DNA from: JBLIRR01 sp049472395
Lineage (GTDB): Bacteria; SZUA-182; DTGQ01; JBLIRR01
Direction: 5' to 3'
DNA length: 46,732 nt
Assembly: GCA_049472395.1 (NCBI GenBank)
Contig: JBLIRR010000047.1
Location: 1-46,732, forward strand
Positions 45,090 through 46,732 of this stretch are shown in pieces (position 1 is the stretch's first letter; each line of letters begins with the position of its first letter). Position numbers and translations under genes: made by a program. Below the pieces are notes generated by a model. That model worked only from the letters and a program-made list of their open reading frames with translations, did not search any database and had not been told where the DNA came from.

Positions 45090-46732
45090 ATGAAGGGGAG
45101 GAATTCGCAGCGTGTATATATTTATGTTTCATTTTTAATAATAGGGATGATCTTGAGTTATGCTCTTCGTGCAACAGGAGCAACCCTTGAAGTTGGGACG
45201 GACCCTACCGATGAATATCAAGCAATTCAATCCGCAATTGATGCTGCCAACGCAGGAGATATAATCCTTGTGGATGAGGGTACATATTATGAAAACATAG
45301 ATTTTCAGGGAAAAGCTCTGAGGATCAAGAGTAAGGAAGGAGCTTCAAGGACAATTATTAATGGTTCGAACACAGATACGGTCGTTACCTTTTGCTCTCA
45401 TGAAGAGAGAAGTTCGGTATTAGAGGGATTTACATTAACGAATGGCAACGGCGAATATGGAGGTGGCATTGCATGTTATTCTTCTTCTCCTACCATTCTC
45501 AACTGTAGTATTTATTTTAATACGAGCAGGCGAAAGGGAGGAGGAATTTTTTGCGGTATGTCCTCAATGCTCCTTGTGAGCAGTGTTATCTATGGGAATT
45601 CGGCTTCTGAGGAGGGAGGAGGTTTTGCGTGCATGTGGGATTCGGAACCTGATATTGTAAACGTCACAATCGTGAATAATCAGGCCCAGAAAGGAGGGGG
45701 CGTCTATAGTGATAATGATTCAACACCCAAAATTTACAATTCCATTTTTTGGGCGAATAATGATGAGATTTATGGTGTGACAGGACATACTGTCTTTAAT
45801 AGTGATATCGCAAGCGGACAATTTGCCGGGAGAAATGGCAATATATGCGTAGACCCTCGTTTTGTGAATGCGGGTAAGAATAATTATCACGTGCAACCTT
45901 GCTCTCCGTGCATCAATAAGGGTAAGAATGAGGTGCCGCATTTATCGGAAAAAGATACAGAAGGACAGCCCCGGATTATTAACGGGAAAGTTGATATGGG
46001 AGCTTATGAATATGGCTATGGGGACAGTGACAATGATGGGAAAATGGATATACAGGATAATGACGATGACAATGACGGGATAGATGATTCCAGAGACAAC
46101 TGTCCGTTCTGTTTTAATAGTGATCAGGCAGATATTGATAAAGACACACTGGGAGATGCATGCGATCCTTTTAATAATTTAGAACCGGGTACCCTTGAGG
46201 TTGGGCAACGGGGTTATGCATATACGTCTATTCAAGATGCTATTGACAGCGCCCTGCCCGGGGCTACAATCCTGGTGCATGAGGGGTCGTATGTGGAAAA
46301 TATCGATTTTAAGGGAAAACCGGTCATACTTAAAAGCGTGAGCGGGTATATCAAGACATTTATCAAGGCACGAGAAAATGCGCCTGTTGTGTCATTCAGA
46401 AGTGGCGAGTCGGAAGATTCCATTATAGAAGGATTCACGATTATGGAAGGCTCCTCCTCGATAGGCGGGGGCGTATACTGCGCGGCATCCTCCCCTGTGA
46501 TAAGGAATAATAGAATTTCTGCAAATCAAGGAGGGGGAATCGGATGTGATAATCACTCATTGCCTCTCATTGAGAATAACAGCATAATCCAGAATACCAG
46601 CGATCAGATATATTCTCTTGGAAGTGGCGGGGGGATTTTGTGTTATAACAATTCGGATGCACATATAGTGAATAATATAATCTTTGATAATAGTGGCAGT
46701 ATTATCGATAAAGGTCAATGTGGGGGAATATA
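45090..46732 (+). CDS. Beta-helix surface protein with thrombospondin type-3 motifs, partial
   Basis: The reading frame is open from the ATG at 45090 to the window edge (547 codons seen), so the C-terminus is missing. A signal peptide (about residues 10-33) is followed by a first beta-helix domain beginning TLEVGTDPTDEYQAIQSAID. This has the same GDIILVDEGTYYENIDF start and SSPTI rungs as the 39417 protein and ends VDMGAYEY. Residues about 310-360 are Asp-rich calcium-binding repeats (DSDNDGKMD, DNDDDNDGIDD, then DNCPFC and LGDACDP), typical of thrombospondin type-3. A second beta-helix then starts (TLEVGQRGYAYTSIQDAID). GGGAG lies 9 bp upstream of the start. Confidence 0.88.
   Translation, partial: MKGRNSQRVYIYVSFLIIGMILSYALRATGATLEVGTDPTDEYQAIQSAIDAANAGDIILVDEGTYYENIDFQGKALRIKSKEGASRTIINGSNTDTVVTFCSHEERSSVLEGFTLTNGNGEYGGGIACYSSSPTILNCSIYFNTSRRKGGGIFCGMSSMLLVSSVIYGNSASEEGGGFACMWDSEPDIVNVTIVNNQAQKGGGVYSDNDSTPKIYNSIFWANNDEIYGVTGHTVFNSDIASGQFAGRNGNICVDPRFVNAGKNNYHVQPCSPCINKGKNEVPHLSEKDTEGQPRIINGKVDMGAYEYGYGDSDNDGKMDIQDNDDDNDGIDDSRDNCPFCFNSDQADIDKDTLGDACDPFNNLEPGTLEVGQRGYAYTSIQDAIDSALPGATILVHEGSYVENIDFKGKPVILKSVSGYIKTFIKARENAPVVSFRSGESEDSIIEGFTIMEGSSSIGGGVYCAASSPVIRNNRISANQGGGIGCDNHSLPLIENNSIIQNTSDQIYSLGSGGGILCYNNSDAHIVNNIIFDNSGSIIDKGQCGGI

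Noticed and set aside
1..46732. Self-targeting spacers against this window
   Set aside because: Scanning by eye found only short chance matches, such as TGCATTATCT shared by a spacer and the leader; no full match was seen, though an alignment search was not run.

Overview
The window is 46.7 kb of AT-rich DNA from a diderm (Gram-negative type) bacterium. Evidence for a diderm includes a LolD/FtsX-type transporter, lipoproteins with lipoboxes, a YcbB-type L,D-transpeptidase, SlyD and ArfB. No rRNA, tRNA or intact transposase gene is visible. The lineage cannot be named from the sequence alone. The mix of large beta-helix surface proteins, a sulfatase-TPR fusion and HEAT-repeat lipoproteins fits an environmental, uncultivated type of organism better than an enteric one.

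Bases 1-12.2 kb hold a type I-B CRISPR-Cas locus read on the minus strand: cas6, a broken cas8-like fragment, cas8, a separate small-subunit (cas11-like) gene, cas7, cas5, cas3, cas4, cas1, cas2, a leader, and an array. The array has 31 complete 30-bp repeats and 31 spacers and runs off the left edge. cas6 cuts the array transcript, cas8-cas11-cas7-cas5 form the Cascade complex, cas3 degrades the target, and cas4-cas1-cas2 add spacers. Oddities are the split large/small subunit, a decayed second cas8 start, a duplicated spacer, and two spacers that share 14 bp of one locus.

Bases 12.2-27.4 kb look like an ordinary chromosomal envelope region. In order they hold a LolD-type ATPase, an FtsX/MacB-type permease and an AttH/CrtC-like lipocalin in one operon, a lipoprotein, a membrane methyltransferase, a PBP4-type carboxypeptidase, SlyD, ArfB, an L,D-transpeptidase, an M15-type peptidase, an SH3-domain lipoprotein and a Cache-HAMP-GGDEF diguanylate cyclase.

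Bases 27.6-46.7 kb are an accessory surface/secretion region. It contains three members of an unrecognised secreted protein family (one alone, two in tandem), a sulfatase-fold enzyme fused to TPRs, a leucine-rich-repeat protein with a Tyr/Asp/Cys tandem repeat, two paralogous HEAT-repeat proteins with an STN-like N-terminus, and three large right-handed beta-helix proteins. Two of the beta-helix proteins end in HYR/Ig-like domains and Trp-rich tails; the third carries calcium-binding thrombospondin type-3 motifs and is cut by the window edge. This cluster has unusual 5' regions: a duplicated promoter with a palindrome in its spacer, G5-G9 tracts, and a 16-bp hairpin between tandem genes.

Two copies of a short element with 16-17 bp inverted termini (12209-12270 and 44872-44987) bracket the 32.7 kb between the CRISPR locus and the last gene. 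Family calls rest on motifs read by eye; no database search was run.
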